The translations under genes and the position numbers were made by a program. DNA of 64,000 nt from Lonicera japonica. Lineage: Eukaryota; Streptophyta; Magnoliopsida; Dipsacales; Caprifoliaceae. A model generated the notes under the pieces. That model saw nothing but the letters and a program-made list of their open reading frames with translations, did no database searches and was not told the origin of the DNA. The stretch lies in NCBI GenBank assembly GCA_021464415.1, contig JAKCWG010000826.1, positions 62,001 to 126,000 on the forward strand. The letters are read 5' to 3'. Positions 20,773 to 32,225 of this stretch are shown here, piece by piece (the stretch's first letter is position 1; each line of letters begins with the position of its first letter).

Positions 20773-23700
20773 TTAGGTATAGGTCGGATCTTCAAGAGTG
20801 GTGGACTCCTCTTGAGGTGGGAATTCCAAAAATGGCTTAAGGCGTTGTCCGTTCACTTTGAACACAAAGCCGGTTTTGGGATCCTCAACATTCACGGCCC
20901 CAAAAGGAAATACATGTCGAACAATGTATGGGCCGGTCCAACGTGATTTCAGCTTTCCCGGGAAGAGATGCAAACGCGTGTCATAAACTAGAACTTTGTG
21001 CCCAAGTTTAAATTCTTTTCTTAAAATAGATTTATCATGGAAAAATTTTGCACGTTCTTTGCTTATCTTAGCATTTTGGTATGCATCCCTCCTTAATTCC
21101 TCTAACTCCTCAAGTTGTAACTTTCGATTGCTTCCGACATTTTCAATATCAAAATTCATCATTTTAATTGCCCAAAATGATTTATGTTCCAACTCAACGG
21201 GAAGATGGCAAGGCTTGCCATATACTATCCGATAGGGAGACATTCCTAAAATTGTTTTAAAAGCCGTACGGTAAGCCCAAAGTGCATCGTTAAGACGCAA
21301 TGACCAATCCTTGCGATTTGGATTTACCGTCTTTTCAAGAATTTGCTTTATCTCCCTATTGGCAAGTTCGGCTTGGCCATTGGTTTGCGGATGATAAGCG
21401 AGTAATACTTTGTGATTTACGCCATATTTTTGCATTAAAGATTCAAAAGGTTTGTTGCAAAAATGAGTACCACCATCGCTTATAATCGCTTTGGGAGTGC
21501 CAAATCTTGCAAGAATATTTTCTTTTAAAAATCGGATCACCACTTTGTGATCATTTTTCTTGCAAGCTTGGGCCTCTACCCACTTGGAAACATAATCAAC
21601 CGCTACTAAAATATAAAGGTTACCGAAAGAGGATGGGAATGGTCCCATGAAATCGATTCCCCAACAATCGAACACTTCAATCACCAAGATTGGATTAAGC
21701 GGCATCATGCTTTTTCTTGTAATCCCTCCTAACATTTGGCATCTTGGGCAAGATTTGCAATGTTGGTAGGCATCTTTGAACAATGTTGGCCAATAAAGGC
21801 CACTTTGCAAGATCTTGGCGGCCGTCTTCTTGGCCGAGAAATGTCCACCACAAGCTTCATTATGGAAAAAGCTTAGAACTCTTTCGAACTCGTCATTAGG
21901 AATACATCGTCGAATAATTTGATCCGCCCCATACTTGAATAAGTACGGGTCATCCCAATAGAAACGGTTGACCTCGGACAAGAATTTTCTTCGGTCTTGG
22001 GCATTCCAATTGATTGGCATCTTTTCGGTGACAAGAAAGTTCACAATATCGGCATACCATGGTGAGGAAGAGATTGTGAATAGTTGCTCATCCGAAAAAG
22101 AGTCTTTAATAGCACTCTCTTCAATGTGGTCGGTGAATGAAAGGCGAGATAAATGATCCGCCACCACATTTTCGACACCCTTCTTATCCTTTATGAAAAG
22201 ATTGAATTCTTGTAGGAGAAGAATCCATCTTAGAAGCCTTGGCTTTGCATCTTTCTTTGTGAAAAGATACTTGAGGGCCGCATGATCGGTGAAAATGACA
22301 ATAGGTGACCCAATGAGGTAGGACCGAAATTTGTCGAGAGCAAAGACAATAGCCAAAAGTTCTTTCTCGGTGGTGGTGTAGTTCATTTGAGCCTCATTGA
22401 GAGTTCGGCTCGCATAGTAAATGACCCCGGGCTTTTTGTCCTTTCTTTGGCCGAGGACCGCCCCCACGGCGTAATCGCTTGCATCGCACATGAGTTCGAA
22501 TGGCAAACTCCAATCGGGGGTTTGCATGATGGGTGCGGTAGTGAGCATGTGCTTGAGTTTTACAAAGGCTTCTTCACATTCTTTGGTCCATTCAAATGGG
22601 GCATCTTTCAAGAGCAACTTGCACATGGGTTTAGCAATGGTGCTAAAATTTTGAATGAACCTTCGGTAGAATCCGGCATGCCCCAAGAATGAGCGAACAT
22701 CCTTGATTGACTTGGGGGTGGGGAGCTTTGAGATAATTTCTATTTTTGCCTTGTCAACTTCGATTCCTTTCTTCGAAATATTGTGCCCTAAGACAATACC
22801 CTTTGTCACCATGAAATGACATTTCTCCCAATTAAGAACAAGTTGTTTCTCAATGCACCTTTCTAAAACCTGCTCAACATTCAACAAACAATTATCGAAT
22901 GACTTACCGTAAACGGTAAAGTCATCCATAAATACCTCTAAGGTCTTTTCCACCATGTCGCTAAAGATACTTAGCATGCACCTTTGAAAGGTCGCTAGTG
23001 CATTGCACAACTCAAATGGCATCCTTCGATATGCAAAGGTACCAAAGGGGCATGTGAAGGTGGTTTTCTCTTGATCATTTAAATCAATCTCAATTTGGTT
23101 GTACCCGGAGAATCCATCTAAGAACGCATAAAATTCATGCCCGGCTACTCTTTCGAGTGTTTGGTCCAAAAATGGAAGCGGGAAATGATCTTTACGTGTT
23201 ACTTCATTAAGCTTACGGTAGTCAATGCACACTCGCCACCCGGTGGTGACTCTTTGGGGTATTAATTCATTTTTTTCATTTTTTACTACTGTAAGCCCGG
23301 ATTTCTTTGGTACAACTTGGGTTGGACTCACCCATTTGCTATCAGAGATTGGATAAATGATTTTCGCATCTAGCAATTTCAATACCTCATTTCTTACAAC
23401 TTCTTGCATGTTTGGGTTCAAACGGCGTTGAAATTGTCTAGATGGTTTAGCATTTTCCTCCAAGTGGATTTTGTGAGTGCAAATTAAAGGATTAATCCCT
23501 TGGAGGTCAGCTAGTGTCCAACCAAAAGCTTTCTTATGTTTATTAAGCATACTTACCAACCTCACCTCTTGCTCTTTTGAGAGTTCGGAAGAGATTACCA
23601 CAGGGTAGGTTCTGGAAGCACCTAGGAAAGCATACTTCAAGTTGCTTGGCAATGGCTTGAGCTCCATTTGTCCCTCAAGCTTTAGTGTTGGATCGGATGT

Positions 23701-25287
23701 GCTCCCCTTTTGCTCCTTCGGATCTTGAACCTTATCATCAAGTAAGGAAAACACTTGCAAACACTCATCGAATTCATTGGAAGTGGTTAGATTCTCTTCC
23801 ATTGAATCCAAATCGTAAGTATTATTAAAATGATCTTGGACTAATGACTCTATCATGTTCACATGTTCACTTTCTTCATCAAAATCATTTTTTTGTTTGC
23901 TTAAAGAGAACACATGTAACTCAAGAGTCATGTTTCCAAAAGCCAATTTAACAATTCCATTCTTGCAATTAATGATGGCATTAGATGTGGCAAGAAATGG
24001 TCTTCCTAAAATGACAGGAATTTCATTAGCGGGATTTGCTACCGGTTGCATATCAAGAACAATGAAATCAACGGGAAAGTAGAATTTATCAATTTGCACA
24101 AGAACATCCTCTATTATCCCTCTCGGTATCTTAACGGAGCGATCCGCTAATTGAATTGTCACTTTGGTGGGTTTCAACTCTCCTAACCCCAATTGTTGGT
24201 ACACCGAAAAAGGAAGCACATTAACACTAGCTCCCAAATCAAGTAAAGCATTCTTTATGCGACAATTGCCAATTAAACATGAAATGGTTGGGCAACCAGG
24301 ATCTTTAAATTTTGGAATACGAGTGCCTTGCATGATAGAGCTCACTTGCTCTGTCATAAATGCTTTTTTCTTAACATTCAACTTTCTTTTTGTGGTACAC
24401 AAATCTTTGAGAAATTTAGCATATGAAGGTATTTGCTTGACCGCGTCAAGCAATGGAATGTTGATCTTGACTTGCCTAAACACATCAAGAATTTCGGTGT
24501 TGCAATTTTCCTTATGAGGTTGATTTAACCTTTCGGGAAAAGGGACTTTGATGTTATTTCTGATTTTTTCTATGTCCTCGTTCTCATTCCTCTTTTCCTC
24601 CTCCTTTTCCCTCACATTCTTTTCTTCTTCTACTCCTTCACTTGGTGTTGACTCGGCTATGTCCACTGGCGTTTGGGCCTTAGGAACTATAGTTTTGTCA
24701 ATCATCTTTCCATTTCTAAGGGTTGTGATGGATTTCAACTCCTCTACATTCCCACTCGACTCCCCTTCAACTATCATGGCTTGCCTTCTAGGATTAGCTA
24801 TTGGTTGGGCCGGAAACTTTCCTTTTTCTTGGGTTGCTAAAGCGGTGGTGAGTTTGGACATTTGAGTTTTCAAATCACTAACATCTCTATTGGTTTTGTC
24901 TACAAACTGCCGCAAAAGAGTCTCCAAATTTGAATTTGGATTTGGGTTTGCTTGACCAAAAGAGTTGTTTTGGGGTGGAGGTGGTCTTGGTTGGTAGGAA
25001 TTTGCATTCGAATTTTGATGAGTATTTTGATTTCCCCCCCAACTAAAATTAGGATGGTTCCTCCACCCTTCATTGTACCTTTGAGAAAATGGATCATTGT
25101 GTGGTCTAGGGTACGAGTTCAAGGCATTGACTTGTGAGGGACTTTGAAGGACCTCTTTGAAGGCCGGAATTGTGTGACACTCCTCCGTGGAATGTCCCAC
25201 CTTTTCACAAATGACACAAACGGTGCTAGTACCTACACTATTTTCCCTCATTTTACAAGACTCCATGGCTTCGACTTTCTTTGACAA
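20773..25287 (-). CDS. Gypsy gag C-terminus and Pol polyprotein (PR-RT-RNase H-integrase)
   Basis: A frame of 1504 codons lies directly after an in-frame TAA that splits it from the gag ORF, so it has no obvious start of its own (first codon TTG; first ATG at codon 8). Domains: CCHC zinc knuckle at residues 24-37; aspartic protease with DLGASV at 350-355; reverse transcriptase with FMDDF at 786-790; RNase H with CDASD (934-938), TEKE (973-976) and TDH (1000-1002); H2C2 zinc region about 1142-1183; integrase catalytic D1212, D1271 and E1307 (35 residues between the last two); GPY module about 1450. The RT shows [12 protein letters not shown] where the family normally has Gly and Pro at the changed sites. 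Full length supports recent insertion; activity is doubtful. Confidence 0.93.
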   Translation of the reverse strand: MSKKVEAMESCKMRENSVGTSTVCVICEKVGHSTEECHTIPAFKEVLQSPSQVNALNSYPRPHNDPFSQRYNEGWRNHPNFSWGGNQNTHQNSNANSYQPRPPPPQNNSFGQANPNPNSNLETLLRQFVDKTNRDVSDLKTQMSKLTTALATQEKGKFPAQPIANPRRQAMIVEGESSGNVEELKSITTLRNGKMIDKTIVPKAQTPVDIAESTPSEGVEEEKNVREKEEEKRNENEDIEKIRNNIKVPFPERLNQPHKENCNTEILDVFRQVKINIPLLDAVKQIPSYAKFLKDLCTTKRKLNVKKKAFMTEQVSSIMQGTRIPKFKDPGCPTISCLIGNCRIKNALLDLGASVNVLPFSVYQQLGLGELKPTKVTIQLADRSVKIPRGIIEDVLVQIDKFYFPVDFIVLDMQPVANPANEIPVILGRPFLATSNAIINCKNGIVKLAFGNMTLELHVFSLSKQKNDFDEESEHVNMIESLVQDHFNNTYDLDSMEENLTTSNEFDECLQVFSLLDDKVQDPKEQKGSTSDPTLKLEGQMELKPLPSNLKYAFLGASRTYPVVISSELSKEQEVRLVSMLNKHKKAFGWTLADLQGINPLICTHKIHLEENAKPSRQFQRRLNPNMQEVVRNEVLKLLDAKIIYPISDSKWVSPTQVVPKKSGLTVVKNEKNELIPQRVTTGWRVCIDYRKLNEVTRKDHFPLPFLDQTLERVAGHEFYAFLDGFSGYNQIEIDLNDQEKTTFTCPFGTFAYRRMPFELCNALATFQRCMLSIFSDMVEKTLEVFMDDFTVYGKSFDNCLLNVEQVLERCIEKQLVLNWEKCHFMVTKGIVLGHNISKKGIEVDKAKIEIISKLPTPKSIKDVRSFLGHAGFYRRFIQNFSTIAKPMCKLLLKDAPFEWTKECEEAFVKLKHMLTTAPIMQTPDWSLPFELMCDASDYAVGAVLGQRKDKKPGVIYYASRTLNEAQMNYTTTEKELLAIVFALDKFRSYLIGSPIVIFTDHAALKYLFTKKDAKPRLLRWILLLQEFNLFIKDKKGVENVVADHLSRLSFTDHIEESAIKDSFSDEQLFTISSSPWYADIVNFLVTEKMPINWNAQDRRKFLSEVNRFYWDDPYLFKYGADQIIRRCIPNDEFERVLSFFHNEACGGHFSAKKTAAKILQSGLYWPTLFKDAYQHCKSCPRCQMLGGITRKSMMPLNPILVIEVFDCWGIDFMGPFPSSFGNLYILVAVDYVSKWVEAQACKKNDHKVVIRFLKENILARFGTPKAIISDGGTHFCNKPFESLMQKYGVNHKVLLAYHPQTNGQAELANREIKQILEKTVNPNRKDWSLRLNDALWAYRTAFKTILGMSPYRIVYGKPCHLPVELEHKSFWAIKMMNFDIENVGSNRKLQLEELEELRRDAYQNAKISKERAKFFHDKSILRKEFKLGHKVLVYDTRLHLFPGKLKSRWTGPYIVRHVFPFGAVNVEDPKTGFVFKVNGQRLKPFLEFPPQEESTTLEDPTYT

Positions 25288-26190
25288 TTAAAGAAATTTT
25301 AACTCAATGTCATCACCTTTGGACAATTGGTACAAACCCCCCCTCTCGGAAACTTTACCCTTAACTTCGTCCGTGTAGGTGTTCCAATTTTGGGCACCTT
25401 CGGCTATTTCATCAAAGTACAACAAAGCTTCCTCCGGACTTTTGCTCAAAAAATTTCCATTACACATCGTTTCCACAAACGTGCGCATGGCGGGAGTGAG
25501 TGATTCATAAAAATAGCTTACAAGGCTCCATGTTTCATGGCCATGGTGAGGACATGCGTTTAAAAGTTCCTTGTATCTTTCCCAACATTTGTAAAAACTT
25601 TCATTTTCTTTTGGCGAAAAATTGGATATCGCCCTTCTCAAAGCGTTGGTCCGATGGACGGGAAAGAATTTTTTTAAAAACTCCGATTGAAGTACTTGCC
25701 AAGACCGAATAGATTGCGGTCTTAGAGCATTCAACCATAATTTTCCTTTATCTTTTAAGGAGAAAGGAAAAAGTTTTAAACGCATTACTTCCTCATTGGT
25801 GTTTGCCTCACGAAACGTGGAGCAAACTTCCTCAAAATCTTTCAAATGTAAGTACGGATTTTCGGATTCCATACCATGAAAAGAGGGGATATGTTGAAGC
25901 ATACCTGGCTTGAAGGAGAATGTTCCCGCTTGTCCGGTGGGGAGAATGATGCAAGAATTAGACGTCGTCCGAGGTGGTTGAAGATAATCCCTCATTGTTC
26001 GAACAGGAGGATGGTGATTATTGTTTTCTCCGGTATTTGACTCATTATCCTCGTCAGCCATTTCGGAGGGAGTAGGTGAAGGACTAGGATGCCTTGGTAG
26101 TGGTTGGCCTCTTGGTGGACTTATGCGAAGATCAATGTACAAATTTCCGTGCATAAGCCCGGAAGGGTGATCTCGAATAAAATTTTCCAC
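25288..26190 (-). CDS. Gypsy Gag (capsid part), ended early by an in-frame TAA
   Basis: 300 codons from the ATG at 26190, following the PBS by about 120 bp. It has a Pro-rich N-terminal part and then a retrotrans_gag-type capsid core (residues about 110-250, with the KLWLNAL and YKCWERYKELL helices). It ends at TAA 25288-25290, in the same frame as the following pol ORF, so the zinc knuckle lies beyond the stop. The stop is most simply a C-to-T change of a CAA codon; programmed readthrough is an alternative. Confidence 0.9.
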   Translation of the reverse strand: MENFIRDHPSGLMHGNLYIDLRISPPRGQPLPRHPSPSPTPSEMADEDNESNTGENNNHHPPVRTMRDYLQPPRTTSNSCIILPTGQAGTFSFKPGMLQHIPSFHGMESENPYLHLKDFEEVCSTFREANTNEEVMRLKLFPFSLKDKGKLWLNALRPQSIRSWQVLQSEFLKKFFPVHRTNALRRAISNFSPKENESFYKCWERYKELLNACPHHGHETWSLVSYFYESLTPAMRTFVETMCNGNFLSKSPEEALLYFDEIAEGAQNWNTYTDEVKGKVSERGGLYQLSKGDDIELKFL

Positions 26191-26307
26191 CTAAAAAAAA
26201 AATAATAATAAGTAGGAAAAGTAATTTACAAAGGGAGAGAATACTTACAAAGTGATTTATTTTTTTTATTTTTTTTTTACAAAACCCGTAATCTGTCTTT
26301 CGCCGTA

Positions 26308-26325
26308 TCCCCGGCAACGGCGCCA
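26308..26325 (-). other. Primer-binding site, tRNA-Asp type
   Basis: The minus strand reads TGGCGCCGTTGCCGGGGA six bases inside the 5' LTR, complementary to the 3' end of plant tRNA-Asp. This is the primer used by many Athila/Tat elements. Confidence 0.92.
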
Positions 26326-26331
26326 AAAACT

Positions 26332-28089
26332 TGACGCGCCGAAAATACTTCCGTGCTTAGGTACCCAAGTGCAGGTTGTCAAGTTATAATACTTGGTAAG
26401 TCCAAGTGTCGAACCACAAGGATAGTCGGAAAGACGATGTGGTGATTACGAGTCCAAGGCTTTGTTAAGAGAATTTAATTGGTTGATTTTTATGATTGAT
26501 TTTAAAGTCTTGCAATAAAAATTAAAATGATCTAACAATAGATGAGAAAAGGCTAAGGCATTATAGAATTCATTTGTTTTGCAAAGTTAAGTAAAATCAA
26601 TCTCATTCAAAGTTCTCAATGCAATTCCTAAGTGTTGAATATTTTACCCATTTCTAAGCAAAAGGGTGTGGAGCAAAAGCAACCCATTCCCATATAAATG
26701 CCATATAAAGAAAGGGTGTAAGCAAATATCAACACAAGTGTATCTCTCATTTTTATCTTGTGACAAAGGGTGTGAAGCAAGTGCAACCCATTCCCACATA
26801 ATATCAACCAAGATTCAAACTTAAAATACACAAAAATAAAAGGCATAAATTTAAACTAGGCATTTAAGAACTCATTGTTAGTTTCCCCTAGGCAAATGAC
26901 TTGATTATGAAAATGGCCAACTACAAGGAGTTTAGCTCGATAAATCATAACACTTCATTTGTCTAAGATTGGGAGGTCTAGGTGGAGGTCAAACCGTCCT
27001 ATATAGACTTATTTGATAAATACAAATTGAATCCTTAAAATGATTAATGAAGTTGTTTATGACATAAATTTAAAAGATCATCTTTGGCAATACTTTAACT
27101 AAGAAAATGATGAGTCTAAAAATCACATAAAGTGTAGAAAGCACTCAACATATCATTAAAGTATTTAAAGATTAAAATCTCAAATTTATGGTGTTTTCAT
27201 GAATATCAAAGACTAATCATGCTTGGCAATGAAAAGTATCTCATTCAAAGAAAGAATGGACATAGGCTAGTAAGAAATACACAAGTGTATCATCTCCTCA
27301 TTAATGCTTGAGATCTATGTATACAAGGCATACAAAGTCAAATCATCATATGAAAATTATCTTACTAGCTTATGAATGGTTGAAAAAATGGAGAAGATGA
27401 AGGATTCAAAAAGTATTTAACAATACTAACAATGGAATGAGAATTGAACTTACATAATTAATGCATTGCAAATTTCATCTTTTAGCCTTAGCAAAGAAAT
27501 TACTCCATAATAAATGTAGAGACAAGAATTATCAAAGTGAACTCCATTTCTCTCTCTAGAAAAAACTATTACAAGCTCTCTATAAATTAAGAAATTGAGA
27601 AAATAAAAGTGTCCTCTCCAACACAACAATGAAGACTATAAATAGGAGAGTTGTGTTGGATGCTAAAATAATAAACAATGCTTTTTATTTTTATTTTTTT
27701 ATTTTTATTTTTATTGTTTATTTTTGGTGGAGAATTCCACTTTCTTGGATGCTCTTTAATCACATGGACATGGAGACTTTCTTTCTTGGATGCTCTTTAA
27801 TCACATGGAGATGGAGACTTTCTTTAATTCTTTTTGCCCATGGAAAATTCCACTATCTTGAATTCTTTTTGTCCATGGAAAATTCCAATATTGTATTAAA
27901 TACAATATTTCTTGAAATCTAAAGACACCAAAATAAACACAAAAATATGCCTTTCCAAGCATTGTTAAATACAAAAGTGCTACGAGACTAATCGCGAAAT
28001 AAGTTGGCAAACCGAGTAGTTTTAGAGAAATAAACGCGTCAAACAACTCCGAAAATAAGCAAATGAATGACAATATTAAGCGTTTATCA
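26332..28089 (-). repeat. 5' LTR of the young Athila-type element
   Basis: 1758 bp, longer than its partner by a 41-bp tandem duplication (TTGGATGCTCTTTAATCACA twice, about 27747-27825) and one extra C near 26887. Confidence 0.93.
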
Positions 28090-28094
28090 GAAGC

Positions 28095-28750
28095 ATAAAA
28101 GAATCTTCTGCATTTAAAATAATTATCATTTTTCGAAACACCTTCTTGACACTTCCATAAACGCATTTATTATTCTTATTTTGAGAAAAGATTCTTCTTA
28201 TTTTTGGAAAAATAAATCAAAAAGGCAAATGGAACTCTAGTTGCTTATGCCAACTCAAGGGTGTCCTTGTCGGGCGGGGGCGGGGATGGGATACAAGACA
28301 GGATAAGATAAGTTTTTCCTATCCCGTGTTTGGTAGCTTGGTGTATACATTATATGATAACATAATCATATCCCACATTTGGGGCTGGAACGGATATGTT
28401 ACGTCTATGCTATCCCACGTTTGGTAGAAGGTTGGATAGGATATCATGCCGGATTAATTTATCACATTATCTCATAAAGTACCGGATTATCCTATCCCAC
28501 CTAAAAGGCGGTATTATTACATTCTACCTCTATGTACTAACAAAAAATCCCAAAAAATAAACCACAAAAATTATCAAGTCAGGTTGCGAAAGCACATATG
28601 CCTAAGACATTATTTTTATGATTGTTCACAACACCAAATTAAAGAGGAGTAAGAGGAAAAACCAATGTCTAATAGGGATCTTCTTTCAACCCCTATACAG
28701 CTAGCTAGCTAAAGAAGTATTACCTTTTTTTCAAAAAAAATAAAAAAAAA
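28095..28750. repeat. Displaced 3' flank of the dead gene copy
   Basis: This matches 8905-9560 downstream of gene A, including the GGATAGGATA-type block. The pararetrovirus now separates it by more than 10 kb from the last exon it once followed (39694). Confidence 0.8.
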
Positions 28751-28756
28751 TTGATG

Positions 28757-29754
28757 AACCAAAGTAATTATATAAGTATGTTCTTACAAACAGTAGGAAG
28801 TCAACTTATAAGGATTAAACATAATATTGATGATATTCATGATTATAAAAAAAAAAGAGAAAGAAGTTATATCTCCTAAAGAAACAGAAGTTTCTCCCTC
28901 ACTTTTAAAGCCTACAATTGAATTGTCTAAAGGGTTTTCCTTAGGTAAATCTACTTTAAGTCAAGAAATTATAAATGCTTTAAAAGATAAACTTGATTCT
29001 ATGAATCTGGGTAAACAAGTTTTACCTATATCCCGTGGTTGTGATATTTCTGATGTTGATACTGAATTTGAATTTTCAGATGTTTCTAAAATACAAAATG
29101 AGTTTATGAATATTCAAGAAGTAAGCTATCCTTCAAAATCAACAAAAGAAGTCCTTATGCCTCCTAGTAAATATTATTACCCTAGGCCGACTCCTCAAGA
29201 TATATTATTTGAGGAAGAAGCACATATAAATATGTCTAATTTCAGTGCTAAAACTATATATGAATGGACTATTGATGGATTGTTTGAATATACTATTTTA
29301 ACTCAATTGCATAGAATGACTATGTATTCTACAGTTTGTAAAGCCACTGATAATACAGATAAACAGATTGCTGAGTTTATAATTGCTGGTCTTGCTGGCC
29401 AACTTCGTGGCTGGTGGGATAATGTTTTAAATGACTTTCAGCGTAATGAGATTTTAAATTCTGTAAAAATTGTGCAAACTGTTATAACTACTAAAAAACC
29501 AGATGGTACTAGTGAGATTAAACAAGAACCTACTACACAACAAAATGCTGTGTATTCCTTGTTAAATTCTATTATTATAGCCTTTATTGGTGCTAATCCA
29601 GAAGTGTTTCATAAAAGTAAAGATTTACTTATAAATCTTAAATGCCCTACTCTAACCCATTTTAGATGATATAAAGATACTTTTCTGTCTAAAGTAATGC
29701 TTAGACTTGATGCAAATGCTGATTTTTGGAAAGAAAAATTTATAGCTGGTTTAC
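28757..29754 (+). repeat. Terminal redundancy of the pararetrovirus, left copy (right copy 38315-39313)
   Basis: The two copies match over ~1 kb with scattered substitutions and a one-base difference in an A run. The breakpoint at the left is AACCAAAGTAATTA; at the right the match ends at GCTGGTTTAC. Confidence 0.92.
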
Positions 29755-30285
29755 CAACATTATTTGCTCAAAAGGTTAAAGATAGAATTAGTCGTAAACA
29801 ATGTGGTACTTCTATACCTTATGCTCAATATACTTTTGGTATGCTTATAAGTGAATGTATATTAGAAGGCTTGGCCTTATGTAATGATATTAAATTAAAA
29901 GCTCAATTAAAAGCACAAAACCTCACTGGTAGAAAAGAAATTGGTGAATTTTTTGACCAATTCGGTTTTGATTTAAAAATCCCCGGGAGGCCTCCCATAA
30001 ATCGCCGTTCTAAACAGAAAAAGAAATATACTAAACGAAAGTCTAAAAAGAAATCAAATACGTCTACTTCTAAAAATAAATCTTCTTCTAAAAAATCAAG
30101 TAAACGTCCACCTAAGAAATCTTATAATCCTAGTTCTATAGTTTGTAAAGAATGTGGTAAAACTGGACATTATGCAAACAAATGTTGGACTAAAAAGAAG
30201 ATAAATGAAATTACAGATGAAGGTTTAAGAAAACAATTTTTAAATGTTCTATTAAATCCTTCTGATGAGGAAGAAGAGTATTATG
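28757..30285 (+). pseudogene. Pararetrovirus capsid region with CCHC zinc knuckle, broken
   Basis: The frame is open from about 28827 to a TGA at 29668-29670 (the second copy has TGG there) and again to the LTR junction at 30285. It ends in a very Lys/Ser-rich basic stretch and a C-x2-C-x4-H-x4-C knuckle (CKECGKTGHYANKC, about 30150-30190), typical of the caulimovirid coat protein C-terminus that binds nucleic acid. An acidic tail follows and is cut by the solo LTR. Confidence 0.85.
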
Positions 30286-32225
30286 TGATAAACGCGTAAT
30301 TTTGTAGTCGCTAACGCTCTTTTGATTGTGTTTATCGCGTTTATTTTAGCCTAGATTAATTAAATTAATCAACTTCTTGTGCACACACTCAAAATATCAA
30401 GAATTGCTTTAACATGGCTCAAAGTAGCCTTTTCTAGTGTCTTGATTGTGCCCATAGGTTTTGGAAGCAAGTTGGGGAGCTTTGGGAAGTGTACAAGAGA
30501 GATAGAAGCCAAAAGAGAAGAAAAAAAGTCTCCCGAAGTGTCCTCTGATCGATCAGAGGAGCCTCTGATTGATTAGAGGCCACCTTTTAATGCAAAACAT
30601 GCCTTCTGATCGATCAGAGGGTGCTCTGATCGATCAGAGCCCACCTTACAAGCCAAAATCTCCCCTCTGATCGATCAGAGGAGCCTCTGATCGATCAGAG
30701 ACCTCCCAGAATGCACTGCACAGCCCCCAAAAGCAGGTTTTCTGCCCTTTTGATGCATTGAAACTCACCATAAAGGCTGGACTTTCTATTTCTAGATAGG
30801 ATCAGGTGTCTTTCCTTTGGGTCTTTAGAAAAGTGTACTAGAATACCCATTTTTGGGCATTGCTCTCCCATTATTTAATTGCTCTTTGTCCCTCATGTAA
30901 TGTATGTAATTTTCTAGATCTAGATTCAAGTAGCATAAGTATTATTTTCCTGCACTTTGTTTATCATCTATCACTTATAAGAAATCTAGAGAGAGAAACT
31001 CTTGAAAGAAATGGAAATCCCTTTAATGGTTTTTGTTCATACAACTATCATGGAGTAGTTTCATTGCTAAGGCTAAAGGATGAAGTTTGCATTGCATTAA
31101 TTATGTAAGTTTGTTTCTCATTCCATTGTTAGTATTGTTAAATACTTGTTGAATCCTTCATCTTCTCCATTCAATCAACCATTCATAAGCTAGTAAGATA
31201 ATCCTCATAAGGTGATTAGACTTTGTATGCCTTGTATACATAGATCTCAAGCATTAATGAGGAGATGATACATTTGTGTATTTCTTATTAGCCTATGTCC
31301 ATTCCTTCTATGATTGAGATACTTTACATTGCCAAGCATGTTTAGTCTTTGAATATTCATGGAAATACCATAAATTTGAGATTCCAATCCTTGAATGCTT
31401 TAATGATATGTTGAGTGCTTTCTACACTTTATGTGATTTTGAGACTCAATATTTTCTTAGTTAGAGTGTTGCCAAGGAGGATCTCTTAAGTTTATGCCAT
31501 AATCAACTACACTAATCACCTTAAGGATTCAATTTGTATTTATCAAATATGTCTAAATCGGATGATTTAATCTCCACCTAGACCTCCCAATCTTAGACAA
31601 ATGAAATGTTATGATTTATTGTGCTAAACTTTTTAGTTGGCCATTTTCATAATCAAGTCAATTACCTAGGGGAAACTAACAATGAATTCTCAATGCCTAG
31701 TTTAATTTTATTCCTTTTCTTTTGGTGTATCTCAAGTTTGCATCTTGGTTGGACATTATATGGGAATGGGTTGCACTTGCTTCATACCCTTTGTTACAAG
31801 ATAAAAATGAGAGATACATTTGTGTTGAGTTTTACTTACACCCTTTTTTTATATGGCATTTATATGGGAATAGGTTGCTCTTGCTTCACACCCTTTTGCT
31901 TAGAAAAGTGTAAGGTACTCAATACTTAGGAATTGCATTGAGAATTTTGAATGAGATTTATTTTACATAACATTGCGAAGCAAATGAATTCTATAACGCC
32001 TTAGCCTTTTCTTATCAATTGATACATCACTTTAATTTTTATTGCAAGACTTCAAATCAACAACTAAAATCAACCAATCAAATTCTCTTGAACAAAGCCT
32101 TGGACTCGTAATCACCACATCGTCTTTCCGACTATCCTTGTGGTTCGACACTTGGACTTACCAAGTATTATAACTTGACGACCTACACTTGGGTTCCTAA
32201 GCGCGGAAGTATTTCAGGCGCGTCA
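30286..32225 (+). repeat. Solo LTR of a third Athila-type subfamily inside the pararetrovirus
   Basis: It starts TGATAAACGCG and ends GGCGCGTCA, homologous end to end with the LTR at 26332-28089 but clearly diverged. Flanks TTATG (30281-30285) and TTATA (32226-32230) look like a 5-bp target duplication with one change. There are no internal retroelement genes, so the partner LTR and body were lost by recombination. It interrupts the viral frame after the zinc-knuckle region. Confidence 0.9.
30542..30700 (+). repeat. Six palindromes in three pairs within the solo LTR
   Basis: CCTCTGATCGATCAGAGG and close variants lie at 30542-30559, 30562-30579, 30603-30620, 30623-30640, 30664-30681 and 30684-30700. 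Partners are 20 bp apart and pairs repeat every 61 bp. They share the TGATCGATCA core with the palindromes at 1516-1679 but have different arms (CCTC/GAGG against CA/TG). Confidence 0.93.

Larger units (their letters stand above)
17611..28089 (-). mobile_element. Nearly complete, young Athila-type Ty3/gypsy retrotransposon
   Basis: This 10.5-kb element on the minus strand has a 5' LTR (26332-28089), PBS (26308-26325), gag (25288-26190), pol (20773-25287), PPT (19327-19340) and 3' LTR (17611-19326). A 5-bp target duplication GAAGC lies at 17606-17610 and 28090-28094. By eye the two LTRs differ at only a handful of bases plus one 41-bp duplication, so the insertion is recent. The tRNA-Asp PBS and the absence of a chromodomain fit Tat/Athila. 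No env-like ORF is present between pol and the 3' LTR. Confidence 0.93.
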
